A stretch of 33,929 nucleotides of DNA from assembly GCA_964202965.1 (NCBI GenBank), contig CAXNKG010000035.1:1-33929 (forward strand). The letters are read 5' to 3'. Positions 24,521 to 31,713 of this stretch are shown here, in pieces. The stretch is from CAXNKG01 sp964202965 (GTDB lineage Bacteria; Acidobacteriota; Vicinamibacteria; Vicinamibacterales; UBA2999). Position numbers and translations under genes: made by a program. Every line of letters starts with the position of its first letter. Within the stretch, counting starts at the first letter, position 1. The notes below the pieces were generated by a model. The model was not told the DNA's origin. It saw only the letters and a program-made list of their open reading frames with translations, and did not search any database.

Positions 24521-24594
24521 GTCACAAGTCACAAGTCAGATGTACTTCAGCTGACTTTCCGCACTTTTGACTTTTGATTTTTGACTTTTGACTT
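24519..24594. repeat. Palindromic microrepeat (aagtcac / tgactttt words)
   Basis: Three aagtcac-type units on the left face four tgactttt-type units on the right, making an imperfect palindrome. It spans the convergent gap and encodes the last ~15 residues of Ku. It is AT-rich compared with its surroundings. Confidence 0.75.
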
Positions 24595-25404
24595 GGCAAT
24601 CGCCGCCTTCGCCGGTTTCTTCTTGTCCTTGCTCACCGAATCAAGACTCCGCCGCAGCGCGTCCATCAGATCCACAACGCGCGACGGCTCCTGCACCTCC
24701 GGCGCCACGAACTCCTCGCCGGCGATCTTGGCGTCGATGATCTTCCGCAGCCCTTCCGTGTACTCGTCCTTGTAGTCCTTCAGGTTCAGGTCCGCGTCGA
24801 AAGTCGCGATCACCTGCTTCGCCAGCTTTATCTCCTCCGGCTTCACTTTCGTCGGCACGGAATTGAGCTCTTCCACCTGATCGATGCTGCGGATCTCGGC
24901 ATCGTGGTGCAGCGTGTACATCACGAGGCCCTTCTTCTGCGGCTTGATCGCCACCAGGTACTCGCGGCCGTAGAGGGCGACCTTCCCGATGCCCGCCTTC
25001 CCCACCATGCCCTCACGCATGACGGCAAACGATTCGGCGGCCATCGGGCCGTCGGGCGCGAGGTAGTAGGCCCGGTCCACGTAGATCGGATCGATGTCGG
25101 CGGCGTCCGCGAACTGCACGAGGTTGATCACGCGGGTGGACTCCACGCGCACCTTCTGGAGGTCTTCGTCGTTGACGATGACGTAGCGCCCCTTCTCGAA
25201 CTCGTAGCCCTTGGCGAGCTCGGCGTTGGTCACTTCGCGCTCGCAGCTCGGACACCAGCGCTTCTGCTGGATGCGCGTCTGGCACTCGGCGTGGAGCTGA
25301 TTGAAGGAAATCGTGGCGGCCGACTCGGTCGCCGGAAACACCTTGACGGGGATGTTCACCAGGCTGACTTTCAGAAAGCCCTTCCAGGTGGGTCGAATGG
25401 CCAT
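24547..25404 (-). CDS. ku: Ku homodimeric DNA end-binding protein
   Basis: Bacterial Ku threads onto DNA ends and recruits LigD for non-homologous end joining. From ATG 25404 the product has 285 residues. It begins RPTWKGFLKVSLVNIPVKVF, the standard Ku start, and includes the CXXC pair in KRWCPSCEREV, LAPDGPMAAESFAVM, and IKLAKQVIATF followed by the EYTEGLRKIIDAKI helix. The Lys-rich C-terminal tail (SKVKNQKSKVRKVS) is encoded by the microrepeat. No ligD is in the window. The longer frame upstream overlaps the next gene and is rejected. Confidence 0.95.
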   Translation of the reverse strand: MAIRPTWKGFLKVSLVNIPVKVFPATESAATISFNQLHAECQTRIQQKRWCPSCEREVTNAELAKGYEFEKGRYVIVNDEDLQKVRVESTRVINLVQFADAADIDPIYVDRAYYLAPDGPMAAESFAVMREGMVGKAGIGKVALYGREYLVAIKPQKKGLVMYTLHHDAEIRSIDQVEELNSVPTKVKPEEIKLAKQVIATFDADLNLKDYKDEYTEGLRKIIDAKIAGEEFVAPEVQEPSRVVDLMDALRRSLDSVSKDKKKPAKAAIAKSKVKNQKSKVRKVS

Positions 25405-25445
25405 ACGGGGAGTGTATCGGACAGAACGGTTCTCGGGTTCAGGGA

Positions 25446-26009
25446 TCAGACCGTGTCTTCGTCGTTCCGGCTGCCGAGATCGAGCCCGGAGCGGCCCATA
25501 TGGATGTCCTGGGCCTTGACCTTGTCCCGGAGGACGCGGCGCGCTTCCCCGTAGAGGTGGCTGGGCACCTCGAGCCGTCGCGCGATGCTCCTGAAATGTG
25601 ACACCAGCACGAGCGTGACGGTGTCGTCTTCTTTCCACGACACCGCCTCGATCTGTCCCCAGGGCATGAAGCCGGCGTCCGACCAGACGCCGTCGCGGTA
25701 GAACCCGCGCGGGATGCGCGTGCTCAGCGGGACTGCGTACCCGAAGTAGAGAAACATCATGACTTCGCCGAAGAGCTCCTGCGGACTGCGTCCCAGGATG
25801 AAGATCTTGATGACGACGAGCAGGCCAAGAACGGCGCCGAGCGCGAGCGCAAAGCCGTAGAACCGGGGCCTGGGGTTCTGCCAGATCAGAAGGGCCGACG
25901 ACTTGCGCCGGAGGAAGCGCAGCAGATCGGTGGTGACTTTGACGTTGGCGGCGAAGAAGCCGAGACCGAACACGAACAGCAGCTGCGGAAGGAGCACCTC
26001 CGGCGCCAT
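25446..26009 (-). CDS. Membrane protein with DUF5673-like C-terminal domain
   Basis: The 187-residue protein has a hydrophobic N-terminus (~5-22), a second membrane segment (~50-70) and possibly a third (~80-95). The C-terminal half contains IPRGFYRDGVWSDAGFMPWG followed by QIEAVSWKEDDTVTLVLV, matching my memory of the PH-like DUF5673 domain. No function is known. It lies 12 bases after tdk on the same strand and probably belongs to the tdk transcript. Confidence 0.75.
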   Translation of the reverse strand: MAPEVLLPQLLFVFGLGFFAANVKVTTDLLRFLRRKSSALLIWQNPRPRFYGFALALGAVLGLLVVIKIFILGRSPQELFGEVMMFLYFGYAVPLSTRIPRGFYRDGVWSDAGFMPWGQIEAVSWKEDDTVTLVLVSHFRSIARRLEVPSHLYGEARRVLRDKVKAQDIHMGRSGLDLGSRNDEDTV

Positions 26010-26021
26010 GGGATCAGCCTG

Positions 26022-26648
26022 TCAGCGCCTGGGATCGGGGATCCGGGATCCGGGATCCGGCGCACGCGCGGAAATGTGCTCCGCCAGCTTCGGATCGAAA
26101 CATTTCCGGCAGCGCGCTTCGTAGGTCCCCTGCGCGCCGAGCAGCACCCGATCTTCGTTCGCGACGAGGCGCTGCGTACAGTTGGCCGGATTCCCGCACA
26201 CCATGCAGATCGCGAGCGTCTTGGTGATGTATTCCGCAATCGCCAGCAGCTGCGGCATCGGCTCGAAGGGCTTCCCGAGGTAGTCCTTGTCGAGCCCCGC
26301 GACGATCACGCGCTTGCCGCGGTCCGCCAGGGTATTGCAGACGGCCGGCAGGTCCGCGTCGAAGAACTGTCCCTCATCGATACCGACGACTTCGGTGTCG
26401 GCATCGACGTCGTCGAGCAGCCTGCGCGAACTGGCCACGGGCGACGAGGCGATGCGCATCTCGCTGTGCGACACGATGTGATCGTCCGCGAAGCGCGTGT
26501 CGAGCGCCGGCTTGAAGATCTGGACGTGCTGACGCGCGATCTGGGCGCGCCGCAGGCGGCGGATCAGCTCTTCGCTCTTGCCGCTGAACATGCTGCCGAC
26601 GATGACTTCAATCCAACCCTGGTTGGTTGGCGTTCGGACGACGTCCAT
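26022..26648 (-). CDS. tdk: Thymidine kinase, type II
   Basis: The enzyme phosphorylates thymidine in nucleotide salvage. The 208-residue product has the P-loop GSMFSGKS (18-25), the DEGQFF segment (91-96) with the catalytic Glu, and zinc cysteines at 148, 151, 180 and 183, all intact. The last ~13 residues (APDPGSRIPDPRR) are not family-like and come from a gatccggg-type tandem repeat at 26031-26060. efp lies just upstream on the same strand. Confidence 0.95.
   Translation of the reverse strand: MDVVRTPTNQGWIEVIVGSMFSGKSEELIRRLRRAQIARQHVQIFKPALDTRFADDHIVSHSEMRIASSPVASSRRLLDDVDADTEVVGIDEGQFFDADLPAVCNTLADRGKRVIVAGLDKDYLGKPFEPMPQLLAIAEYITKTLAICMVCGNPANCTQRLVANEDRVLLGAQGTYEARCRKCFDPKLAEHISARAPDPGSRIPDPRR
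26031..26060. repeat. Tandem gatccggg microrepeat encoding the Tdk tail
   Basis: Four near-identical 8-base gatccggg-type units in a row lie at the 3' end of tdk and contribute to its coding sequence. Confidence 0.75.
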
Positions 26649-26654
26649 AAAGAA

Positions 26655-26685
26655 GGCTCTGGGCTCTGGGCTCTAGACTCTCGAC
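26655..26685. repeat. Tandem gggctct microrepeat between tdk and efp
   Basis: Three to four copies of a ~7-base gggctct unit lie at the efp 3' end and overlap its stop codon. Confidence 0.65.
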
Positions 26686-27236
26686 AAATACTCGCCGGTT
26701 TCGGTATTGACCCGGATCATGTCGCCCGGATTCACGAACGGCGGGACCTGCACGACGAGCCCTGTCTCGAGCGTCGCCGGCTTCACCTGCGCACTGGCTG
26801 TCGCGCGATTGATCCCGGGCACCGTGTCGATGACCTTGAGATCGACCGACGGCGGCAGCTCGATACCGACCGGCTCGGTGCCGTAGAACTCCACGAGAAT
26901 CGTCATCTCCGGCTTGATGTAGTTCACGGAGTCGCCGAGCGCCTCGCTGCTGATGTGCACCTGCTCGTACGACGTGGTGTCCATGAAATAGAAGTCGTCG
27001 CCGTCCTTATAGAGATACTGCATCTCGTGCTCGTCGAGCGTCGCCCGTTCGATCATGTCCTCGGAGCGCAGCTTCTGGTCCGACAGCGTCGCGTTGCGGA
27101 TGTTGCGCATCTTGACGCGGACGAAGCCGCGCAGGTTGCCTGGGGTCACATGCTGAAGTTCGAGGACCCGGAAGAGGTCCTCGCCCTGCTTGATGAGCAT
27201 CCCCTTCTTGACGCGTGTCGCCTGAATCGTCGCCAT
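26673..27236 (-). CDS. efp: Elongation factor P
   Basis: EF-P relieves ribosome stalling at polyproline stretches. The 187-residue protein starts at ATG 27236 with MATIQATRVKKGMLIKQGE and contains the KOW-like N-domain, the OB domains and the C-terminal signature (KPATLETGLVVQVPPFVNPG). In the tip loop, PGNLRG, position 34 is Asn where E. coli has the modified Lys and other groups have Arg, so an EpmA- or EarP-type modification at this site is not expected. The longer frame up to 27710 runs antisense through hsp20 and is rejected. A ggctctg-type tandem repeat overlaps the stop codon (26655-26685). Confidence 0.96.
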   Translation of the reverse strand: MATIQATRVKKGMLIKQGEDLFRVLELQHVTPGNLRGFVRVKMRNIRNATLSDQKLRSEDMIERATLDEHEMQYLYKDGDDFYFMDTTSYEQVHISSEALGDSVNYIKPEMTILVEFYGTEPVGIELPPSVDLKVIDTVPGINRATASAQVKPATLETGLVVQVPPFVNPGDMIRVNTETGEYLSRV

Positions 27237-27256
27237 ATGTACTCGGACGATCTTAC

Positions 27257-27290
27257 TAGCTGGTAGTCCGTAGTCGGTAGTCCGTAGTAG
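27257..27290. repeat. Tandem tagtccg/tagtcgg microrepeat in the efp-hsp20 gap
   Basis: Four to five degenerate 7-base units fill the divergent gap and end 10 bases before the hsp20 start. Promoters of both genes must lie in or around it. Confidence 0.7.
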
Positions 27291-27299
27291 CATCGGATC

Positions 27300-27704
27300 G
27301 TGGCGTTTGCGCGCTGGGATCCTCTTCGTGATCTGCTCGCCATCCAGCAGCGCCTGCAGCGCTTCGCGCCGGGCCCTGCGGGCTGGGTGCCGCCCGTCGA
27401 TCTGTTCGAGACACCCGACCAGTACGTGCTCATCGCCGAGGTGCCTGGCCTCCGGCGGGACGACCTCCAGATCCAGCTGCACGACGACAACCTGACCGTC
27501 GCCGGCGTGCGCCGCGACGGCGAGACGCCGTGCGAGCAGTATCACCGCGTCGAGCGCGGCCACGGCACGTTCAGCCGCACGTTCCACCTCCCGCATCCGG
27601 TGGACGCCGGAGGCATCACGGCGGACCTTCGCGACGGTGTGCTCACGATTACGTGTCAGAAGACAGACGCCGGGGCGCGGCGCATTCAGGTCACCGAGCC
27701 ATGA
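27300..27704 (+). CDS. Small heat-shock protein, Hsp20/alpha-crystallin family
   Basis: This ATP-independent holdase chaperone has 134 residues. The alpha-crystallin domain runs from about VDLFETPDQYVLIAEVPGL through DDLQIQLHDDNLTVAG and FSRTFHLPHPVD to DLRDGVLTITCQK, which holds the GVLTI motif. The start is GTG 27300. Its TGA overlaps the htrA ATG (ATGA), pairing a holdase with a periplasmic protease in one operon. Confidence 0.95.
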   Translation: MAFARWDPLRDLLAIQQRLQRFAPGPAGWVPPVDLFETPDQYVLIAEVPGLRRDDLQIQLHDDNLTVAGVRRDGETPCEQYHRVERGHGTFSRTFHLPHPVDAGGITADLRDGVLTITCQKTDAGARRIQVTEP

Positions 27705-28885
27705 GCCCACGCCGCCTCCTCCTCGCGATCCTGCTGCTCGTCTGCGGCTTCGCCGCGGGCCTCGTGATCACCGGCCGCATGCGCGTCGCCAACGACGCTA
27801 CCGCCCAGGCGCCGCCGGCGGCGGGCCCGCAGGTGACCGCGCCGGATGCCGCCGCCGGCGCGCCGACCGTCACCCTGCCGGACTTTTCGCGTGTGGCCGA
27901 GCGCACCGTCCCCGCGGTGGTAAACATCTCGTCGCAGCAGGTCGTACGGCGTCAGAACTCGCCGTTCGCGCAGGACCCGTTCTTTCAGTATTTCTTCGGC
28001 GACCCGGACGATGTGTACGGACCGCGGCGGGGCGTCGAGCGCAGCCTCGGCTCGGGCGTCGTCGTGAGCGCTGACGGCCTGGTGCTCACGAACAACCACG
28101 TGGTCGCTGGCGAATCGGGACGGATCTCGCTGCGGCAGCTGCCGGCCGTCACGGTGGCGCTGGCCGACAAGCGCGAGGTCGAGGCGCAGATCGTTGGCGT
28201 GGATCCGTCCACAGACCTTGCGCTCCTGAGAATTCCCGCGAGCAACCTCCCGACGATTGCCTGGGGCAACTCGGACCAGCTGAAAGTCGCGGAGTGGGTT
28301 CTGGCGATTGGCAACCCGTTCCAGCTCAACCAGACGGTGACGCTCGGCATCATCTCCGCCCTCGGCCGCACGAACGTCGGCATCTCGGCCTACGAGGATT
28401 TCATTCAGACGGACGCGGCGATCAACCCCGGCAACTCGGGCGGCGCGCTCGTGAATGCCCGTGGCGAGCTGGTCGGCATCAACACCGCCATCTTCAGCCA
28501 GAGCGGGGGCTACCAGGGGATCGGGTTCGCCGTGCCGAGCAATCTGGCGCGGCGCGTGGTCGCGGATCTGACGCAGTACGGCGAGGTGCGCCGCGGGTCG
28601 ATCGGCTATGTCGAAATTGCCCCGCTCTCCACGCTGATGGCCGAGCAGCTCAACGTCACGGCCGGCAGCGGCGTACTGGTGCAGGCGATGCGGCGTGACG
28701 CCGCCGCGTACAGCGCCGGCCTGCGGCCGGGCGACGTCATCGTCGCCTTCAACGCGACCGCCATCAACGATGCCGGGCAGCTTTCGCGGCTGATTCAGGA
28801 CGCGCGCATCGGCAGCACTGCCGCGCTGACCGTCATGCGCGAGGGCCGCCGCGTCGAGCTCAAGATCCCGATCGGCGCCACCTGA
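27701..28885 (+). CDS. HtrA/DegP-type serine protease with one PDZ domain
   Basis: This envelope quality-control protease has 394 residues. An N-terminal hydrophobic segment (~5-25) is a signal anchor. The trypsin-like domain has the complete triad: His133 in NNHVV, Asp172 in STDLALL and Ser246 in GNSGGAL. One PDZ domain follows (~300-390, with GLRPGDVIVAFN). One PDZ and a membrane anchor make it DegS-like in layout. The start ATG 27701 overlaps the hsp20 stop. The region after its TGA is a gcctacc-type tandem repeat (28887-28909). Confidence 0.94.
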   Translation: MSPRRLLLAILLLVCGFAAGLVITGRMRVANDATAQAPPAAGPQVTAPDAAAGAPTVTLPDFSRVAERTVPAVVNISSQQVVRRQNSPFAQDPFFQYFFGDPDDVYGPRRGVERSLGSGVVVSADGLVLTNNHVVAGESGRISLRQLPAVTVALADKREVEAQIVGVDPSTDLALLRIPASNLPTIAWGNSDQLKVAEWVLAIGNPFQLNQTVTLGIISALGRTNVGISAYEDFIQTDAAINPGNSGGALVNARGELVGINTAIFSQSGGYQGIGFAVPSNLARRVVADLTQYGEVRRGSIGYVEIAPLSTLMAEQLNVTAGSGVLVQAMRRDAAAYSAGLRPGDVIVAFNATAINDAGQLSRLIQDARIGSTAALTVMREGRRVELKIPIGAT

Positions 28886-28886
28886 C

Positions 28887-28909
28887 GCCGCCTACCGCCT
28901 ACCGCCTAG
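28887..28909. repeat. Tandem cgcctac microrepeat between htrA and leuA
   Basis: Three units of ~7 bases occupy the 20-base convergent gap and include the leuA stop codon. Confidence 0.65.
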
Positions 28910-30177
28910 ACCCCATGCCCGTACCCACTCTCGTGCATGGCATGCGGCGCGGCGGTTGACGGCGTATCGAACGGATCGACAGCCGCTGGCGCGGCCGGCG
29001 GCGTCTGCCCGGTGGACGGCGTGCGGACGCCGCTGACGGCGGCGACGATGTCGTTGTCGTTGATGATCTTGCGCTCGTCGGCGATCGCCATGAGCGCGCG
29101 GTAGACCTCGAGCAGCTCGGCGCCTTCGGTCTCGATGCCCAGTTCGGCGCAGCGCTTCTGCACCGCGTGGCGGCCGGAGTGCTTGCCGAGCACCAGCGGA
29201 TTCCAGGGCGCGCCCACGTCCTCGGCGCGCATGATCTCGTAGGTCCGGCGGTCCTTGAGCATGCCGTCCTGATGAATGCCCGCCTCGTGCGCAAAGGCGT
29301 TGCGCCCGACGATCGCCTTGTTCGCCTGGACGCCCTGCCCGGTCAGGCTGGTGACCATCTCGCTCGACGGGTAAATCTGCTTCTGCTCGATGCCGACCGT
29401 GTACGGCAGCCGGTCGCGGCGGACGTGGAACGCCATCACGATCTCTTCGAGCGCCGCGTTGCCGGCACGCTCGCCGATGCCGTTGATGGTGCACTCCACC
29501 TGCCGCGCGCCGCCCTGCACGGCGGCGATGGAGTTGGCCACCGCCAGGCCGAGGTCGTCATGGCAGTGGGTGCTGAAGACAACCATGTCGGCGTTCGGCA
29601 CGCGGCCGCGGATGCTCTCGAAGAATTCGCGCGTGTCGTCGGGCGTCGTGAAGCCGACGGTGTCCGGCAGGTTAATCGTCGTGGCGCCGGCCTTGATCAC
29701 GCCCTCGACGACGCGGCAGAGGAAGTCCAGGTCGCTGCGGGTGGCATCTTCCGCGGAGAACTGCACGTCGTCAGTGTGCTGACGTGCGTAGCGGACGGCG
29801 TCGATGGCGTTCTCGAGGCACTGCTCGCGCGTCATGCGCAGCTTCGCCTGCAGATGCAGATCGGAGGTCGCGATGAACGTGTGGATCCGGCCGCGGGCCG
29901 CCGGCTCGAGCGACCAGGCCGCCTTCTCCAGGTCAGCACGGGTGCACCGGGCCAGACAGGCAATGATCGGGCGGCGAATCTCGGTGGCAATGTGGCGGAC
30001 CGCCTCGGCATCGGCGGGAGATGCAATGGGAAACCCGGCCTCGATGATGTCGACGCCAAGAGCGTCCAGCTGGCGGGCAAGCTGCAGCTTCTCGGACGGG
30101 CGCAGCGAAAAGCCGGGCGCCTGCTCCCCGTCGCGGAGCGTCGTATCGAAAATACGGACGCGATTCTGCTCGCTCAT
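28906..30177 (-). CDS. leuA: 2-isopropylmalate synthase without the C-terminal regulatory domain
   Basis: LeuA condenses acetyl-CoA and 2-ketoisovalerate in the first committed step of leucine synthesis. From ATG 30177 the product has 423 residues. The catalytic barrel is complete, with IFDTTLRDGEQAPGFSL at the start, THCHDDLGLAVANS for metal binding, and GKHSGRHAV in the linker region. After NDNDIVAAVSG, where the ~120-residue leucine-binding domain of ordinary LeuA should start, it has only a ~40-residue Pro/Ala-rich tail ending HESGYGHGV. htrA follows 20 bases away, so there is no room for the missing domain. The alternative call is a related DRE-TIM synthase such as homocitrate or citramalate synthase. 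Confidence 0.85.
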   Translation of the reverse strand: MSEQNRVRIFDTTLRDGEQAPGFSLRPSEKLQLARQLDALGVDIIEAGFPIASPADAEAVRHIATEIRRPIIACLARCTRADLEKAAWSLEPAARGRIHTFIATSDLHLQAKLRMTREQCLENAIDAVRYARQHTDDVQFSAEDATRSDLDFLCRVVEGVIKAGATTINLPDTVGFTTPDDTREFFESIRGRVPNADMVVFSTHCHDDLGLAVANSIAAVQGGARQVECTINGIGERAGNAALEEIVMAFHVRRDRLPYTVGIEQKQIYPSSEMVTSLTGQGVQANKAIVGRNAFAHEAGIHQDGMLKDRRTYEIMRAEDVGAPWNPLVLGKHSGRHAVQKRCAELGIETEGAELLEVYRALMAIADERKIINDNDIVAAVSGVRTPSTGQTPPAAPAAVDPFDTPSTAAPHAMHESGYGHGV

Positions 30178-30330
30178 CTCAACCCCCAACCCGCCAACTC
30201 CCAATTCCCAGCCTGAATTGGCGGTTGGCGTCTTGGAAGTTGGGAGTTTCCTGATGCCAGTAGACGGTATTGCCAAGGATAATGTCAAAATGATAATTAT
30301 TCTGTTTGAATTACCTTTGCTTATGAGCCT
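30178..30330. promoter_or_regulatory. Divergent leuA/lysR control region with palindromic microrepeat
   Basis: At 30182-30251 there is an imperfect palindrome made of aactccc/ttgggag-type words. Further on is an AT-rich stretch with a good plus-strand promoter for the LysR gene: TTGCCA (30270-30275), 16 bases, GATAAT (30292-30297). On the minus strand TTGACA (30288-30283) overlaps it, but no good -10 is visible for leuA. The ATAATTAT dyad near 30293-30300 is a candidate LysR site. Confidence 0.5.
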
Positions 30331-31281
30331 ATGGAGCTGAGCGAGCTTCGCGTCTTCCTCAAAGTCGCCACCGAACGCAGTTTTTCGCGGGCGGCGATGA
30401 AGCTGCACCGCACGCAGCCGGCGGTCAGCCAGGCCGTCCGCCGGCTCGAGGAGAGCGTCGGGGAGCGGCTGTTCGACCGCGCCACGAAGGACGCCACTTT
30501 GACCGACGCCGGCCGGCTGCTGCGCGACTACGGAGATCGCCTGCTGCGGCTCTCGGAAGAGGCGGAGGCGGCGGTGAAGGATCTGCGCGACCTGCGCCGC
30601 GGCCGCGTGCTCATCGGCGTCAACGAAGCCTCCGTGCACGTCGTCCTGCCGCTCGTCCACCGGTTCCGCGAAAGTCACCCGCTTGTGCACGTCGACGTAC
30701 GGCGTATCCAGGCGCGGCAGCTCGGTGCGGAAGTCGCCCAGGGCACGCTCGACTTCGGCGTCCTGACGTTCCAGCCGTCGGAGCCACGCCTCGCGGCGGT
30801 CGTGCTCGGGCAGGACGAGCTGGTAATGCTGGTCCATCCCTCGCACCCGCTCGCGGGCGCCCGGGAAGTCACGCTGGCCGAGTGCGGCCGGCAGACGCTG
30901 ATCGCGCACAACGACCCGTCGCACGTGCGCGAGCGCGTGCTGCGGCTCTTCGAGCAGCATCACATCCCGGCCAATATCCTCGTGTCGCTGCCGAGCCTCG
31001 AGGGCATCAAGCGCGCGGTGGCGATGAAGATGGGGGTCGCGCTGCTGCCGCGCCGCTGCGCGGAGTCAGAGATTGCGCGCGGAGACCTCGTGGCGCTCAC
31101 GATGCCGGAGATCCGCCTGCGGCGCCAGGTGAGGCTGGTGTTCAGAAAGGGCGGCGAACGCTCTCACGCCTCGGCCGCGTTCCTGGCGCTGGTCGAAGAG
31201 ATCGCGCCGAAGGCGTCGAAGCGTCACAGCCACGAAGAACAAAAAGATCTGGCCACCAGGGACACGAAGATCACGAAGTAG
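30331..31281 (+). CDS. LysR-family transcriptional regulator
   Basis: The 316-residue protein has the LysR winged helix at the N-terminus (MELSELRVFLKVATERSFSR, AAMKLHRTQPAVSQAVRRLE, GERLFDR), a linker helix, and a periplasmic-binding-protein-like effector domain (~90-295). It is divergent from leuA, the classical LysR layout, so control of leuA is likely but inferred; the effector is unknown. The last ~20 residues (SHEEQKDLATRDTKITK) come from a cacgaag-type repeat rather than a conserved domain. Confidence 0.93.
   Translation: MELSELRVFLKVATERSFSRAAMKLHRTQPAVSQAVRRLEESVGERLFDRATKDATLTDAGRLLRDYGDRLLRLSEEAEAAVKDLRDLRRGRVLIGVNEASVHVVLPLVHRFRESHPLVHVDVRRIQARQLGAEVAQGTLDFGVLTFQPSEPRLAAVVLGQDELVMLVHPSHPLAGAREVTLAECGRQTLIAHNDPSHVRERVLRLFEQHHIPANILVSLPSLEGIKRAVAMKMGVALLPRRCAESEIARGDLVALTMPEIRLRRQVRLVFRKGGERSHASAAFLALVEEIAPKASKRHSHEEQKDLATRDTKITK
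31225..31281. repeat. cacgaag-type tandem repeat encoding the LysR tail
   Basis: Degenerate units (cacgaag, gacacgaag, tcacgaag) end exactly at the stop codon. I recall this word family as a widespread intergenic repeat in other genomes. Confidence 0.65.
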
Positions 31282-31360
31282 ACCTGAACGACGCGGCACG
31301 CCACGTGCCTCTCCGGACGACGATGTAGAATCGGGCGCAAGCCCCCGAGAGAGGGTGCAG

Positions 31361-31684
31361 ATGGGAACGGTGGAAGAACGCCTCGCTTCGCTGGAAGCGC
31401 GAATGGACGGGATGACCGAACTCCGCATAGACATGAACCGACAGTTCGCCGATGTAAACCGCCAGTTCGCGGATGTGAACCGGCAGTTCACGGAGCTCCG
31501 GGACGACATGAACCGGCGATTTGGGGATGTGAACCGGCAGTTCACCGAGCTGCGGGACGACATGAACCGGCGTTTCGCCGCGGTGGACGAAAAGGGCGAC
31601 CGCCATTTCACGTGGCTCGTCGGGATCCAGGTTGGCGTGCTGCTGGCTGTGGTCGGGGTACTTGTCGGCGCCTATTACCGATAG
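31361..31684 (+). CDS. Small coiled-coil protein with C-terminal membrane anchor
   Basis: From ATG 31361, after GAGAGAGGG, the product has 107 residues. Residues ~5-80 are heptads of the type MNRQFAD/VNRQFTE, giving a long coiled coil. The last ~20 (TWLVGIQVGVLLAVVGVLVGA begins near 84) form one membrane segment ending YYR. A 54-base unit, encoding DVNRQFTELRDDMNRRFG, is tandemly duplicated (31472-31579). The family is not recognised by function; similar tail-anchored coiled coils exist in several phyla. Confidence 0.8.
   Translation: MGTVEERLASLEARMDGMTELRIDMNRQFADVNRQFADVNRQFTELRDDMNRRFGDVNRQFTELRDDMNRRFAAVDEKGDRHFTWLVGIQVGVLLAVVGVLVGAYYR
31472..31579. repeat. 54-bp tandem duplication inside the coiled-coil gene
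   Basis: Two copies, 31472-31525 and 31526-31579, differ at only a few positions. Each adds 18 residues to the coiled coil. The copy number could vary between strains. Confidence 0.8.
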
Positions 31685-31713
31685 GGCCTATCGAGCGGAT
31701 TCAGGCGGTCCGA

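Noticed and set aside
24519..24594. CRISPR array or intrinsic terminator for the tandem repeats
   Set aside because: Units are only 7-8 bases with no unique spacers. A bidirectional terminator role is possible, but the stems are imperfect and long.
27237..27710. N-terminal extension of the efp frame to 345 residues
   Set aside because: It is antisense to hsp20; EF-P has its standard start at 27236 and normal length from there.
30178..30963. N-terminal extension of the leuA frame to 685 residues
   Set aside because: It runs antisense through the LysR gene; the LeuA start MSEQNRVRIFDTTLRDGEQ fits ATG 30177.
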